From contig JAATFF010000100.1 in assembly GCA_015655335.1 (NCBI GenBank), positions 1 to 36,748 on the forward strand: 36,748 nucleotides of DNA. The letters are read 5' to 3'. The translations under genes were made by a program, and so were the position numbers. The stretch is from Lysobacterales bacterium (GTDB lineage: Bacteria; Pseudomonadota; Gammaproteobacteria; Xanthomonadales; Rhodanobacteraceae). The notes under the pieces were generated by a model, which was not told where the DNA came from, ran no database searches, and worked only from the letters and a program-made list of their open reading frames with translations. Shown here one piece after another: positions 1 to 7,652 of the stretch (within the stretch, counting starts at the first letter, position 1; every line of letters begins with the position of its first letter).

Positions 1-328
1 CGTAGTCTTTGTAGACCACTGCAAGATCTTGCAGCAAATCGCTGCCGTGCCGTAATGCCGCGCGTTGGCCGGGCGTGTGCCCATGGCCGCGCTGATCATA
101 ACTACGCACCGCATATCCGCGCGCCATAAACCATTGCACCAGCTGCTCGTAACGTCCGCTGTGTTCACCCAGCCCATGCACGATCAGCACCGCATCGCGC
201 GCAGAACGGTTCGGCCAATCACGCAGAAATAGCGGTTGGCCATCCGGCATGGTCAGCCACGACGCACCGGCCTGATCGGCTGCATGACTGTTCCCCGCCA
301 TCGAATGCGCTCGGTCTTGTCGTCCCAT
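1..328 (-). CDS. alpha/beta hydrolase, N-terminal part (cut by window start)
   Basis: The minus strand encodes the first 109 codons of a serine hydrolase of the lysophospholipase/monoacylglycerol-lipase type (Hydrolase_4, serine aminopeptidase S33 family). The recognisable stretch runs PDGQPLFLRDWP, then VLIVHGLGEHSGRY (the HGxGEHSxRY oxyanion-loop motif), then YAVRSYDQRGHG and the start of a lid region. The nucleophile elbow (GxSxG) would lie beyond the window edge. An in-frame TAA lies 33 bases upstream of the ATG at 328, so translation starts at 328 or at a second in-frame ATG at 301; a G-rich stretch precedes 328. No signal peptide is visible, so a cytoplasmic esterase is likely. The substrate cannot be told from this part. 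Confidence 0.85.
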   Translation of the reverse strand, partial: MGRQDRAHSMAGNSHAADQAGASWLTMPDGQPLFLRDWPNRSARDAVLIVHGLGEHSGRYEQLVQWFMARGYAVRSYDQRGHGHTPGQRAALRHGSDLLQDLAVVYKDY

Positions 329-1112
329 AGGATGCCCCGCCCTGTCTTGCTTACCTTACCTGTGCCGTGCCTCACCTGGAAGAAGCTAGGCGCTACCGCC
401 CAACCTGGGAGCAGCAGCCACCTCTGGCAACTTGCCACCTGCGTCACAAAACGCAACGGACTTGACGGCCTTTTTCCCCTTTCTCGCTACCACACCTGAA
501 GAGGCTCAGCTCGGGACTCGGCATTCGATTGCCGTGCTGATTGCGGCGGAGCACGTCGCCCACGATGCGAAGCAGACGGCTTTGAAAAGCATGGCGGATC
601 GCCGCTTGTCTCGACCCATTGATTGCGCACCAGCAGAGCGCTACACAAACCTAACCAAACCGCGCGCGTCTATCTAGATCAGTGAGCGTATGAAGTTCAC
701 GACCGGACTGAAGAACGTTTCATGTAACCGTTCCGCGAGCAACAGAAGCACGCATAGCGCGACCAAGAGAAACATGGCGGCCTTTCCTATCGCGCTTAAC
801 ACCTTCATGACTGAGGCTTTCATGGCCAGACGCCGTGTGATCAGATGTTAGAGCAAGGGTTCCGTCGCGGCTCGACCGTCGACGTGCCTCGTTCGTGGGT
901 CGGCAACACGCTTGCCTGTACCCGCCGGTCCGATTGAAGAGTACATGAAATCGGCTCCCGCCCATGCCGGAAGCCGGTAATCAAGGAACCGGAACGGAAG
1001 CACAAATGGAAACGCAACGCCGCCGAAGCGCCATGGCGGCGCTTGCTCAGAGACTCCAAACCGCAAAGGTAAGTACCGTCAGTGGACGTCACGCTGCCGT
1101 TGACTGCGACAT
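329..1112. other. gene-poor stretch
   Basis: Apart from the 49-codon candidate at 674-823, this stretch shows no convincing gene on either strand. The other open frames are arginine- and serine-rich, lack ribosome sites and resemble no family I know. No clear terminator or promoter was recognised. It may be promoter and leader DNA of the hydrolase gene plus decayed coding sequence. Confidence 0.4.
674..823 (-). CDS. possible small membrane protein (49 aa)
   Basis: This short ORF reads MKASVMKVLSAIGKAAMF and continues into a strongly hydrophobic run rich in Leu, Val and Ala (about residues 16-30), followed by a charged segment (ERLHE) and a short amphipathic tail ending RSLI. That is the profile of a single-pass small membrane protein. 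Later starts exist at 808 and 775. No good Shine-Dalgarno sequence precedes any of them, and I recognise no family. It is the only coding candidate I would keep in the otherwise empty 329-1112 stretch. Confidence 0.35.
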   Translation of the reverse strand: MKASVMKVLSAIGKAAMFLLVALCVLLLLAERLHETFFSPVVNFIRSLI

Positions 1113-1487
1113 CTATATTTTCTTGGGTACTCGTTGGGCCGGATCATAAAAAAATTGTTCCTCGGCGATCCGTTCACCATCCCATCGCTGATAAGCCAGT
1201 TCTTCCATGTGCGTCACCGTTCCATCCAGCCATTCAAAACGAAAAATCCAGCGCACGACGACTCTGTCGCCGGTCACGAATACCGGCCGGACGCATGTTG
1301 AAGACACCGATTTGGCTCGGGCAAAAACCGCCCGCTCGTTCGCGATATGCGCCTCGCGACCCATTCTCGGCGCTGCCTGATTTTCCTGCATTGACGAATC
1401 GGAGGTATAAAACTCTTCACATGCTTCGGCATGTGCATTCTGTTCAACGCGAGCAATGAAGCGCTCGAGTGTTTCGAGTGTGGGCAT
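1113..1487 (-). CDS. NTF2-like / SnoaL-like protein
   Basis: This 124-residue protein has the nuclear transport factor 2-like fold pattern. An N-terminal helix (LETLERFIARVEQNAHAEACEEFYTSD) is followed by beta strands containing VVVRWIFRFEWLDGTVTHMEELAYQRWDGERIAEEQFFYDP, typical of the SnoaL/DUF4440-like group. The ATG at 1487 is preceded by GAGAAGCAC, a good ribosome site, so I prefer it to the longer frame that starts at 1577. Family members act as small enzymes or ligand binders of many kinds. Nothing here fixes the substrate, and no neighbour suggests a pathway. Confidence 0.75.
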   Translation of the reverse strand: MPTLETLERFIARVEQNAHAEACEEFYTSDSSMQENQAAPRMGREAHIANERAVFARAKSVSSTCVRPVFVTGDRVVVRWIFRFEWLDGTVTHMEELAYQRWDGERIAEEQFFYDPAQRVPKKI

Positions 1488-1657
1488 GTGCTTCTCGTCG
1501 TGGCTGTGTGAGATGTCCGTCGCGGGGAAACGGACATGACAAGACTGCAGCCCGAAGCCACGTGTCGCAAGGTCCAATTACTTTAGAAAAATCGCAGGTA
1601 CGCGGACTGTGATGAAGAGGCCTGTGGTGTTCGCAAAACCGGCCGATACATGCGAAC

Positions 1658-2197
1658 TTAAGTGACTTCACTACCCAATCGCATGTTGATACCCAGGATC
1701 GTCGCCAGTTCGCGCAGCAGTTCATTGTCGCGCGTCAAGGTGACCCAGCCCGCGTAGCAGTCGTCGTCGGTTTCCCACGACCACAAGGTATAACCGTGCT
1801 CCGCCAGGCGATCATAAGCGGTCGCAAACAGCAAAGCCGCATCGGTGTCCGTGTGGAAATCGTCATCGCCCGGATCGCCGTTCCAATCGATGGAGATATT
1901 CCAGCGTGAGGAAAGCTCATCCACGGCTTGCACCAGCGCGTGCGTATCGTGGGCAGCGACATAAAAACCCGATCGCCAATCGATCACTCGACGGATCACT
2001 TCGACCGGCTCTATCTCGTCCTCATCCGCCTGACCGACCACATCGCGGTATTCGGCGAACTGTTGCAGGGCCATCTCTTCGTCGCCGGGATTGATCAATA
2101 ACAGCAAGCGCCAGACGCATGTCTCCACTGACTCGTGCTCGCTCTCGCTTTCGTCGAAGCCGTCCTCAGCATCGAAGTCGTTGTCAGATGGGGTCAC
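1658..2197 (-). CDS. DUF6630-type protein
   Basis: This acidic, soluble protein of 179 residues has no signal peptide or membrane segment. The N-terminus is very rich in Asp and Glu. The C-terminal half carries a pattern I associate with DUF6630: TLWSWETDDDCYAGWVTL followed by LRELATILGI. The start is a GTG at 2197: an in-frame TGA lies four codons upstream and no ATG is available before codon 62. No function is known. It lies downstream of the TetR-type regulator on the same strand with an 83-base gap, so co-transcription is possible but not shown. Confidence 0.7.
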   Translation of the reverse strand: MTPSDNDFDAEDGFDESESEHESVETCVWRLLLLINPGDEEMALQQFAEYRDVVGQADEDEIEPVEVIRRVIDWRSGFYVAAHDTHALVQAVDELSSRWNISIDWNGDPGDDDFHTDTDAALLFATAYDRLAEHGYTLWSWETDDDCYAGWVTLTRDNELLRELATILGINMRLGSEVT

Positions 2198-2280
2198 AGG
2201 AGGCTCTCAAGATCGCGGCAACGTATCATAGCCAATTCGCAGTAAGTTCCCGTTCCCTGCCTCTGGTGAATAACGATTGT

Positions 2281-3018
2281 TCATCGCTTAACTGGATGCT
2301 TGAGCTCTTGGATACGACACGCCATGCCATCGAGGAGAATTTTAAGACCCGTGCGAAAAAGCGCCTCGGGCTCGATGTTCGCCAGCAATTCTGCTGCTCC
2401 GCTTAAATTCGGGTAGTGCTCTGAGACATTGCCCAAATGCGATAGCTCGATGCCCAAAGCGGCAGTAGGACGCAAACTTCCTGCTTGTTTCGCCGACGAT
2501 TGGCGCGCCTCTTCGGAAATCATGCCAAGCAGATAATTGCGATACAGCGTTGCCATCGCAATGGCTTCGGGCGGCACAAAGCCTGCATCCAGAAAAGTGC
2601 CTGCTGCTGCATCGTAAAGCTTCATGCGGTGCGGCCCAGTGGGGGCTTGTTCTGCGAAGAGCCGAGGCGCGTCCCGACGAGCCAGGAGTATTCGACGATA
2701 TTCCCACGCAATTTTTTCGAGGCGCTCGCGAAACGAAAGATCGATCGCGGGCAGAATCATCTCCGCGCAAATGGCATCGGCAATCAGGCCCAGCAACTCG
2801 TTCTTGTTCCGCACATGCCAATACAACGCCGGCGATTTCACGCCCAGACGCTCCGCCAGGCGTCGGGTACTCAACGCCTCAAGCCCTGCTTCTTGCAGAA
2901 GCTCAAGGGCGGTATCGACGAGTTGGTCGCGAAAGAGTCCTGCCCGCGTGCCGGCCGAAGCCTTTGCCGTCGGTGCGCGCACCGGTTTACGGCTTACGCC
3001 GGGAGTGACCTTTTGCAC
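2281..3018 (-). CDS. TetR-type transcriptional repressor with TetR_C-like C-terminus
   Basis: This is a DNA-binding repressor of 245 residues. After a basic N-terminal extension of about 30 residues comes a TetR_N helix-turn-helix. Its recognition-helix region (STRRLAERLGVKSPALYWHV then RNKNELL) is strikingly like that of tetracycline repressor TetR, which has the same LGV-x2-P-x-LYWHV-x-NK pattern. The C-terminal part (helices from about 95 on, with DAPRLFAEQAPTGPHRMKLYD) fits the TetR_C ligand-binding and dimer domain. The start is GTG at 3018, preceded by GCGAGG nine bases upstream. A perfect tetO-like palindrome lies 30 bases upstream, between this gene and the divergent M19 gene, so autoregulation and control of that gene are likely. 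No tetracycline efflux gene is nearby, and the inducer is unknown. Confidence 0.92.
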   Translation of the reverse strand: MQKVTPGVSRKPVRAPTAKASAGTRAGLFRDQLVDTALELLQEAGLEALSTRRLAERLGVKSPALYWHVRNKNELLGLIADAICAEMILPAIDLSFRERLEKIAWEYRRILLARRDAPRLFAEQAPTGPHRMKLYDAAAGTFLDAGFVPPEAIAMATLYRNYLLGMISEEARQSSAKQAGSLRPTAALGIELSHLGNVSEHYPNLSGAAELLANIEPEALFRTGLKILLDGMACRIQELKHPVKR

Positions 3019-3047
3019 GGTTGAACCTCGCTTTTCAGGCTGCTAGC

Positions 3048-3060
3048 TTATCACTGATAA
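3048..3060. promoter_or_regulatory. tetO-like operator palindrome
   Basis: TTATCACTGATAA is a perfect inverted repeat (six-base arms around a central C). Its core TATCACTGATA is identical to the core of the classical tetO operators. It sits in the divergent intergenic region between the TetR-like gene (start 3018) and the M19 gene (start 3131). The repressor's recognition helix also resembles TetR's, so this is its most likely binding site. Binding itself is inferred. Confidence 0.75.
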
Positions 3061-3130
3061 ATTAGACTTTAGCAACCCGTCGCCGACGTCGCAGGAGCGA
3101 GCCTGGCGCCATCAAACGCGAGGCAATCTC

Positions 3131-4303
3131 ATGGGCGACATGTGGACACGCCGCCAAATGCTTACTCTTTCCGGCAGCGCATTGCTCGGTGCGTTATTGC
3201 CACCCGTTGCCGCCGCCGATGCCCTAGGTTCAATGGATAAGGCGGCCGGAGAATCTCTTCGCCGCAATCCGTTTCAGGCAGCCGTCGTAAAGGATGGCTC
3301 CGTTCTCTATCGCGACGCCTTCGTCTTCGACGGCAATACCCTGGCGTCCATCGCAGATCAGTGCCGCACGCAGCAGGATCTGCAAGCGGTACGCGAGTCC
3401 GGCATCACTGCGCTGAAAAGCACGCTGGGCGGAGCGCAAGGCACGTTCGAAGAAACCGTAGCCGATATCGGCGCGACGCAAGCACTGATCGAGCGTTATC
3501 CCGATCTCTTTATAAAAGTGATCGATCACAACGATCTGCAACGCGCGAAGCAGGCCAACAAGGTCGCGATCATTCTCTCGTTCGAAGCCGCATCCATGCT
3601 TGAGGGCAACGTTGAGCGCATCGAGCTGTTCCGTCAGTTCGATATTCTGGTCATGCAGCTGTCCTACAACCACAAGTCGCCCTTCGGATGCGGATGTCTC
3701 GATGGCGATACAGACGGCGTCACGGCACTGGGACGCGAAGCCATCGCGAAGATGAATACCTTGGGCATCGCGCTCGATTTAAGTCACGCCAATACGCGCA
3801 CCACGGCTGATGGTATAGCGATGTCGAAACGGCCAGCGGTTATCACGCACGCAGGCTGCCGCGCAGTATTCATGCATCCACGCAACAAAGAGGACCGCGA
3901 AATGAAAGCCCTCGCCGAAAAGGGAGGCGTCATGGGCATCTACATGCTGCCATTTCTGAGCGCAGATACGCGACAACCCATGCTCGAAGACTATATGCGA
4001 CACATGGTGCATGCGTTGAATGTGTGTGGCGAGGACCACGTCGGCATCGGCACGGATTCGTTGTTTTTCACGGTAACCGACAACGACCTGAAAGACATCG
4101 CCAAGCAAGAGGAAGAACGCAACAAGGCGGGCCTCGGCGCGCCCGGCGAAAATCGGCCGCCCTACATTCCCGATCTCAACACACCGCGCAAGTTGGAACG
4201 GGTCGCCGACGCACTACTCAAGCACGGTTATAGCGATCGCGTAGCCGAAAAAGTGCTTGGCTTGAATTTCAGTCGCGTGTTCAAGGAAATCTGGACGGTG
4301 TAA
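3131..4303 (+). CDS. M19 membrane-dipeptidase-like protein, Tat-exported
   Basis: This 390-residue protein belongs to the renal/membrane dipeptidase family M19 (COG2355), a metal-dependent TIM-barrel amidohydrolase. A twin-arginine signal (TRRQML, then a hydrophobic run to AAADA near residue 31) predicts folded export to the periplasm. Visible family motifs are FEAASMLEG with the bridging Glu152, DLSHAN with His219, THAGCRAVFMHPRNKED with His240, and HVGIGTDS with Asp309. The usual first motif DGHND is here DGNTL (residues 67-71), so the His and Asp that bind the second metal are missing. It may therefore hold one metal or have changed activity. A GAGG lies just before the ATG at 3131; a second ATG at 3140 is possible. 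It diverges from the TetR-type regulator and is probably repressed by it. Confidence 0.85.
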   Translation: MGDMWTRRQMLTLSGSALLGALLPPVAAADALGSMDKAAGESLRRNPFQAAVVKDGSVLYRDAFVFDGNTLASIADQCRTQQDLQAVRESGITALKSTLGGAQGTFEETVADIGATQALIERYPDLFIKVIDHNDLQRAKQANKVAIILSFEAASMLEGNVERIELFRQFDILVMQLSYNHKSPFGCGCLDGDTDGVTALGREAIAKMNTLGIALDLSHANTRTTADGIAMSKRPAVITHAGCRAVFMHPRNKEDREMKALAEKGGVMGIYMLPFLSADTRQPMLEDYMRHMVHALNVCGEDHVGIGTDSLFFTVTDNDLKDIAKQEEERNKAGLGAPGENRPPYIPDLNTPRKLERVADALLKHGYSDRVAEKVLGLNFSRVFKEIWTV

Positions 4304-4321
4304 GTCGGCATGGCCGACTTA
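4301..4321 (+). terminator. hairpin overlapping the stop codon of the M19 gene
   Basis: TAAGTCGGC and GCCGACTTA form a perfect 9-bp stem with a three-base loop. The stem includes the TAA stop codon itself. No T-run follows, so an intrinsic terminator is doubtful; it could instead stabilise the 3' end of the mRNA. Confidence 0.4.
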
Positions 4322-4364
4322 GTGCATTGGTTAAACGCACAACACGGATCAAAGCACAAGGAAA

Positions 4365-4441
4365 TGGCGCGCCCGGAGGGATTCGAACCCCCGACCAATG
4401 GCTTCGGAAGCCACTACTCTATCCGGCTGAGCTACGGGCGC
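4365..4441 (-). tRNA. tRNA-Arg (anticodon CCG)
   Basis: The minus strand reads a full cloverleaf. The acceptor stem is GCGCCCG paired with CGGGCGC, with discriminator G and an encoded CCA end. The D arm is GCTCAGCCGGATAGAGT, the anticodon loop TTCCGAA has CCG in the middle, and the T arm carries GGTTCGAATCC. There are 77 bases including CCA. This tRNA reads CGG arginine codons. Confidence 0.97.
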
Positions 4442-4499
4442 GTGGTGTGCGGCGCGCTGGCAGGGGCGACCCGAGGGGTGCGCGCCAGGGCGAAGGGTA

Positions 4500-4528
4500 A
4501 GTATAGCGGAGTTGAGAGAGCACGCCCA
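4500..4528 (-). promoter_or_regulatory. possible promoter of the tRNA-Arg gene
   Basis: On the minus strand TATACT (4505-4500) is a good -10 box, about 60 bases before the mature tRNA end. The -35 position 17 bases further upstream (TGGGCG) matches poorly. This is a weak call based mainly on the -10 box. Confidence 0.3.
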
Positions 4529-4550
4529 CGCGTGGAAATTCGCGTGGGCG
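4523..4550. repeat. 10-bp inverted repeat (hairpin)
   Basis: CGCCCACGCG and CGCGTGGGCG pair perfectly around an 8-base loop, between the M61 gene and the tRNA. There is no T-run on either strand. It may be part of the transcription stop of the M61 gene, or overlap the tRNA promoter. Confidence 0.5.
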
Positions 4551-4564
4551 CGTCTTGGCCAAAC

Positions 4565-4585
4565 CCGCTCCCCGGAAGGGAGCGG
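4565..4585 (-). terminator. probable terminator of the M61 peptidase gene
   Basis: On the minus strand CCGCTCCC and GGGAGCGG form an 8-bp GC-rich stem with a 5-base loop, starting 11 bases after the stop codon at 4597. Only GTTT follows, so termination strength is uncertain. Confidence 0.5.
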
Positions 4586-4596
4586 TACGTTTAGCG

Positions 4597-6501
4597 TTAG
4601 CGAGCCTTGATCAGCTGGCTCAAGGTGTCGGGCTTGCTGGTATCGCGCTCGATATGCGGGTACTTCAGGCCACCGTGGTAGTCGATGCGGATGGTCTTGT
4701 ACTCATCGAAGTTCTTGACCAGCAGTTCGATCGGCTGGCTGTTGTCCTTCGCCGCTGCGGTCACCGCGTCTTTCACCGCATCCGGATCGTAGCTGTGGCC
4801 GTTGATCGCCACGATGGTCATGCCGGGCGACAAGCCCGCATTGAAGGCCGGGCCGTCCCATAGCACATCGTTGATGGCGCCTTCCTTGCCTATGGACAAG
4901 CCCAGCGAGTAGGTGAGGTCCGCGGTGTGGCGGAACGCTTCGGCCGCTTTGATCGCTGCCGATGGCTTATCGGTATAGACAAGCTTCCAGCCATGCGACG
5001 CCAGGCCGCCGATCAGCGGACCGTGACCATCCAGGCGCGTGCGCAGGTAGCTCTTCCAGTCGTACGGCGCGATGTCGTTGAGCGTCTTCACTACATCTTC
5101 GAAGGTGTAGGTGTCGACGTCCCACGCACCGGGATTGACGCCGAAGAAGGCCTTGCCGAAATCGTCGATGGTCTTCTTGTTGCCGGTGAGCTCACGCAAC
5201 TTGCCGTCCACATCGAGCCAAATCATCTGGCCGGCCGAGTAGTAATCCTCGCTGGCCTGGTAGTTGCGGTACGGCAGCGGACGACGCAGCGCGATGGTGG
5301 GATCGTTGGTGGTGTCCTGCACGTTGCGCCACGTGGCCAGGCCCGGACGGCCCTTGTCGTAGTTGGCAGCGACAGCGGCGATCATGTCGTGGAACTGATC
5401 GCTGCTCCAAAGACCCGAGCGCGCCGCCATCACCTCGCCCCAGAACTGCGTCTGACCTTCGTACACCCACAGCAGCGAATCGCCCATCGGCACGTTGAAG
5501 TTCGGTGTGGCGAGATCGGCGCCGCGACGGTACTTGCCGTCCCACGAGTGGTTGAATTCATGCGACAGCAGATCGCGCATGATCCAGCTCTTGTCCCATT
5601 CGGTGAAGTAGCCGCTCGGCGTGCCGTCTTCGCTGGAACGGTGATGTTCCAGACCGTTGCCGCTCATCTTGTCGCTGAGCGAGAACAGGAAGTCGTAGTG
5701 GTTGTAATGATGCGCGCCGTAGAGCTTGTACATCTGTTGGATCAGCGCCTGGTGGATCTTCACCTGCTCGGGCGTGATCTCCAGATATTTCGGATCATCG
5801 GCAACGATGTCCATGTGCACCGGCGTGCTTGCGCCCGGATCGAGATCGACGCGCTTGAAGTACTTGCCGGCGTAGATCGGCGAGTCGACCAGATCGTCGT
5901 AGTTAATCGACTTGAAGTGCACCGTGTCGCCGTCCTGCGAAGCAACGTCAAGCGCCGAGCCGAACTTCCAGCCGGTCGGCAGCTTCACGCTGGGATCGGT
6001 CTGGATCTGTCGCGCGTAATAACCTGCGGGATAAACCGTCACGGTATTCCACTGCAGGTTGAGCATTTCCGGCGTCATCACTACACGGCCCTGGCGCATG
6101 TCCTGCGGCGACAGGTACTGGAACTCCACGTCCACGGAACTCGCACCCTGCGGCACATCAACGCGGAAGGCGTAGACGTTGTATTGATCGCGCGTCCACG
6201 GCAGCGTCTGGCCATTGGCTTTCACCACGAGGCCGGCGAACTTGTCGATCGGGCCGGTGGGCGAATGGTTGCCCGGAATCCACTCCGGATAAAGCAAGGT
6301 CAGCGGACCCGGTGCCGCCGGCACGACTTCGTGTACGCGGAATACGCGATGGGCGATGTCGGTGGCGTCCACATCGATTTTCAGCGTCCCTGCGCTGTAG
6401 GGCACGTTCTGCGGCGCAGTTGCGTCGTCGGCATAAATGGCGAAAGCAGTGCATCCCAGCGCGGTGGCAAGGATGGCGGCGGCAAGCGGGTGACGTTTCA
6501 A
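4597..6501 (-). CDS. exported M61 family metallopeptidase with PDZ domain
   Basis: This 634-residue protein is of the glycyl-aminopeptidase family M61. A signal peptide (LKRHPLAAAILATALG to about AIYADDA) sends it out of the cytoplasm. An N-terminal M61 beta domain includes LLYPEWIPGNHSPTGPID. The catalytic domain has the zinc motif HEFNH (residues 314-318) and, about 30 residues on, LLWVYEGQTQFWGE with the third zinc ligand Glu348. A C-terminal PDZ domain (about 530-605) contains DGPAFNAGLSPGMTIVAING. The start is taken as TTG at 6501 because AGGAG lies eight bases upstream and the signal peptide begins there; a longer frame to 6600 would add a non-signal extension. It probably trims N-terminal Gly/Ala from peptides in the periplasm or outside the cell. 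Confidence 0.9.
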   Translation of the reverse strand: MKRHPLAAAILATALGCTAFAIYADDATAPQNVPYSAGTLKIDVDATDIAHRVFRVHEVVPAAPGPLTLLYPEWIPGNHSPTGPIDKFAGLVVKANGQTLPWTRDQYNVYAFRVDVPQGASSVDVEFQYLSPQDMRQGRVVMTPEMLNLQWNTVTVYPAGYYARQIQTDPSVKLPTGWKFGSALDVASQDGDTVHFKSINYDDLVDSPIYAGKYFKRVDLDPGASTPVHMDIVADDPKYLEITPEQVKIHQALIQQMYKLYGAHHYNHYDFLFSLSDKMSGNGLEHHRSSEDGTPSGYFTEWDKSWIMRDLLSHEFNHSWDGKYRRGADLATPNFNVPMGDSLLWVYEGQTQFWGEVMAARSGLWSSDQFHDMIAAVAANYDKGRPGLATWRNVQDTTNDPTIALRRPLPYRNYQASEDYYSAGQMIWLDVDGKLRELTGNKKTIDDFGKAFFGVNPGAWDVDTYTFEDVVKTLNDIAPYDWKSYLRTRLDGHGPLIGGLASHGWKLVYTDKPSAAIKAAEAFRHTADLTYSLGLSIGKEGAINDVLWDGPAFNAGLSPGMTIVAINGHSYDPDAVKDAVTAAAKDNSQPIELLVKNFDEYKTIRIDYHGGLKYPHIERDTSKPDTLSQLIKAR

Positions 6502-6729
6502 GGTGGTCTCCTGGTGCAGTGCAAGCCGCCAATATGAATGGCGGCGTAAGACCACGATCCTAGCCACGTGCGTGTATCCCTCTCCCCTGCCAGAGGTCAC
6601 GCGCCCCGTCTTACATCGTTGCGCCGTCGGACTTGCACGAGCTCGCTGAACGCGTGATCAGCTAGCTGAATCCCAGCCCCCAGCGAAATGTTGCGGGAAA
6701 GTTTGGCGCAAGACGGATGTTACAATGTT

Positions 6730-6744
6730 GTTACGCCGCGTAAC
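6730..6744. promoter_or_regulatory. palindrome upstream of the beta-barrel gene
   Basis: GTTACG-CCG-CGTAAC is a perfect 6-3-6 inverted repeat four bases after a TACAAT box (6721-6726) that could be the -10 of the beta-barrel gene starting at 6812. No matching -35 box was found. It could be an operator; the binder is unknown. Confidence 0.35.
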
Positions 6745-6811
6745 CCCGCGCGGTCCCTCGTAGCGACTTCCCCATCGCTGCGATGGTCGATAAAAATAGA
6801 TGGAGTCCTCC

Positions 6812-7447
6812 ATGAATAAGCTAGCCCTTTCGGCCGCTGTGGCCGCTCTTGCTTTGTCCCCTGTGCTCAGCCAGGCCGCCCATGCGGATGACACCAGCAC
6901 CCCCAACGCCTCCAGCACCAACTGGCAGGACAACTTCTTCGTCGCCGGCCAGCTGGGCCAGAGCCAATATCGCGTTGATAGCGATGTGCTCAACCACGAC
7001 CACGGCGTGTTCCAGAACGTTCGCTTCGGCTGGCGCTGGAATGGCCTGATCGGTCCGGAAATCGGCTACGTGTACCTGGGTCAGCCCAAGTACTCCAATA
7101 GCTTCGGCCAGCTCTCGGTCAAGCCGCGCGCGGCGACCGTTGGCGTGAACGCCAAGTACAACTTCTACCAGGCCTGGTTCGTGACGGCGCACGCCGGTTA
7201 CATGCGCTCGCAGACCAAGTTCGACGCCACCGACGCGTTCGGCAGCGACCGTTACAAGACCTGGAACAACGGCCTGTATGCCGGTCTGGGCGTTGGTTAC
7301 GACGTGACCAACAACTTCAGCGTCGGGCTGAACTACGACAACTATCGTCTGCAGGCTGGTAACAGCACGAGCTTCAACAACATCGGCGTGTCGCATTCGC
7401 GCGCCAACGTGGCTGCGTACTCCGCTTCGGTGGAATACCGCTTCTAA
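6812..7447 (+). CDS. outer-membrane beta-barrel protein
   Basis: This is a secreted protein of 211 residues. The signal peptide (MNKLALSAAVAALALSPVLSQAAHA) has an Ala-x-Ala cleavage site. The rest is a run of alternating polar/hydrophobic strands (GQLGQSQYRVD, VRFGWRWNGLIGPEIGYVYLG, ATVGVNAKYNFYQAWFVTAHAGYM, GLYAGLGVGYDVTNNFSVGLNYDNYRL) ending SASVEYRF. The terminal Phe is the usual sign of BAM-assembled outer-membrane proteins. It fits the 8-stranded OmpA/Ail-like barrel family (OMP_b-brl). The ATG at 6812 is chosen because GGAG lies upstream and the signal peptide begins there. A strong terminator follows, so it is monocistronic. Its role (adhesion, stability or small pore) cannot be read from the sequence. 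Confidence 0.88.
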   Translation: MNKLALSAAVAALALSPVLSQAAHADDTSTPNASSTNWQDNFFVAGQLGQSQYRVDSDVLNHDHGVFQNVRFGWRWNGLIGPEIGYVYLGQPKYSNSFGQLSVKPRAATVGVNAKYNFYQAWFVTAHAGYMRSQTKFDATDAFGSDRYKTWNNGLYAGLGVGYDVTNNFSVGLNYDNYRLQAGNSTSFNNIGVSHSRANVAAYSASVEYRF

Positions 7448-7495
7448 GCACGAGTCGATCGTGGGTGCCTTTGGGCATTTCCGACCGTTGTACAG

Positions 7496-7525
7496 AATCC
7501 CCCGGGCAACCCGGGGGATTTTTTT
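7496..7525 (+). terminator. Rho-independent terminator of the beta-barrel gene
   Basis: AATCCCCCGGG and CCCGGGGGATT form an 11-bp stem with a CAA loop, followed by a run of seven T. It lies about 50 bases after the stop codon at 7447. Confidence 0.95.
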
Positions 7526-7574
7526 ATGCCCGGTCAAAATGAATAAAAAAACCTCATCCGAAGCCTCCGAAGCC

Positions 7575-7602
7575 TAAAGTTAGTCCCGTTCCCGGCCGAT
7601 AC
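7575..7602 (+). promoter_or_regulatory. sigma-28-like promoter upstream of the small secreted protein
   Basis: TAAAGTTA, 12 bases, then GCCGATAC closely resembles the FliA consensus TAAAGTTT-N11-GCCGATAA, with the spacer one base longer. The next start codon is at 7653, about 50 bases away. The window holds two better-spaced FliA promoters before che and fliK genes. Usage by FliA is inferred. Confidence 0.5.
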
Positions 7603-7652
7603 GTAACCCAAGCCGCTCTCGCGTGGCACCCCCGGCCTAAGGACTGACATCT

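Noticed and set aside
4927..6537. A 536-codon open frame on the plus strand opposite the M61 peptidase gene
   Set aside because: Same cause: antisense shadow of a well-supported gene, no recognisable family, no ribosome site.
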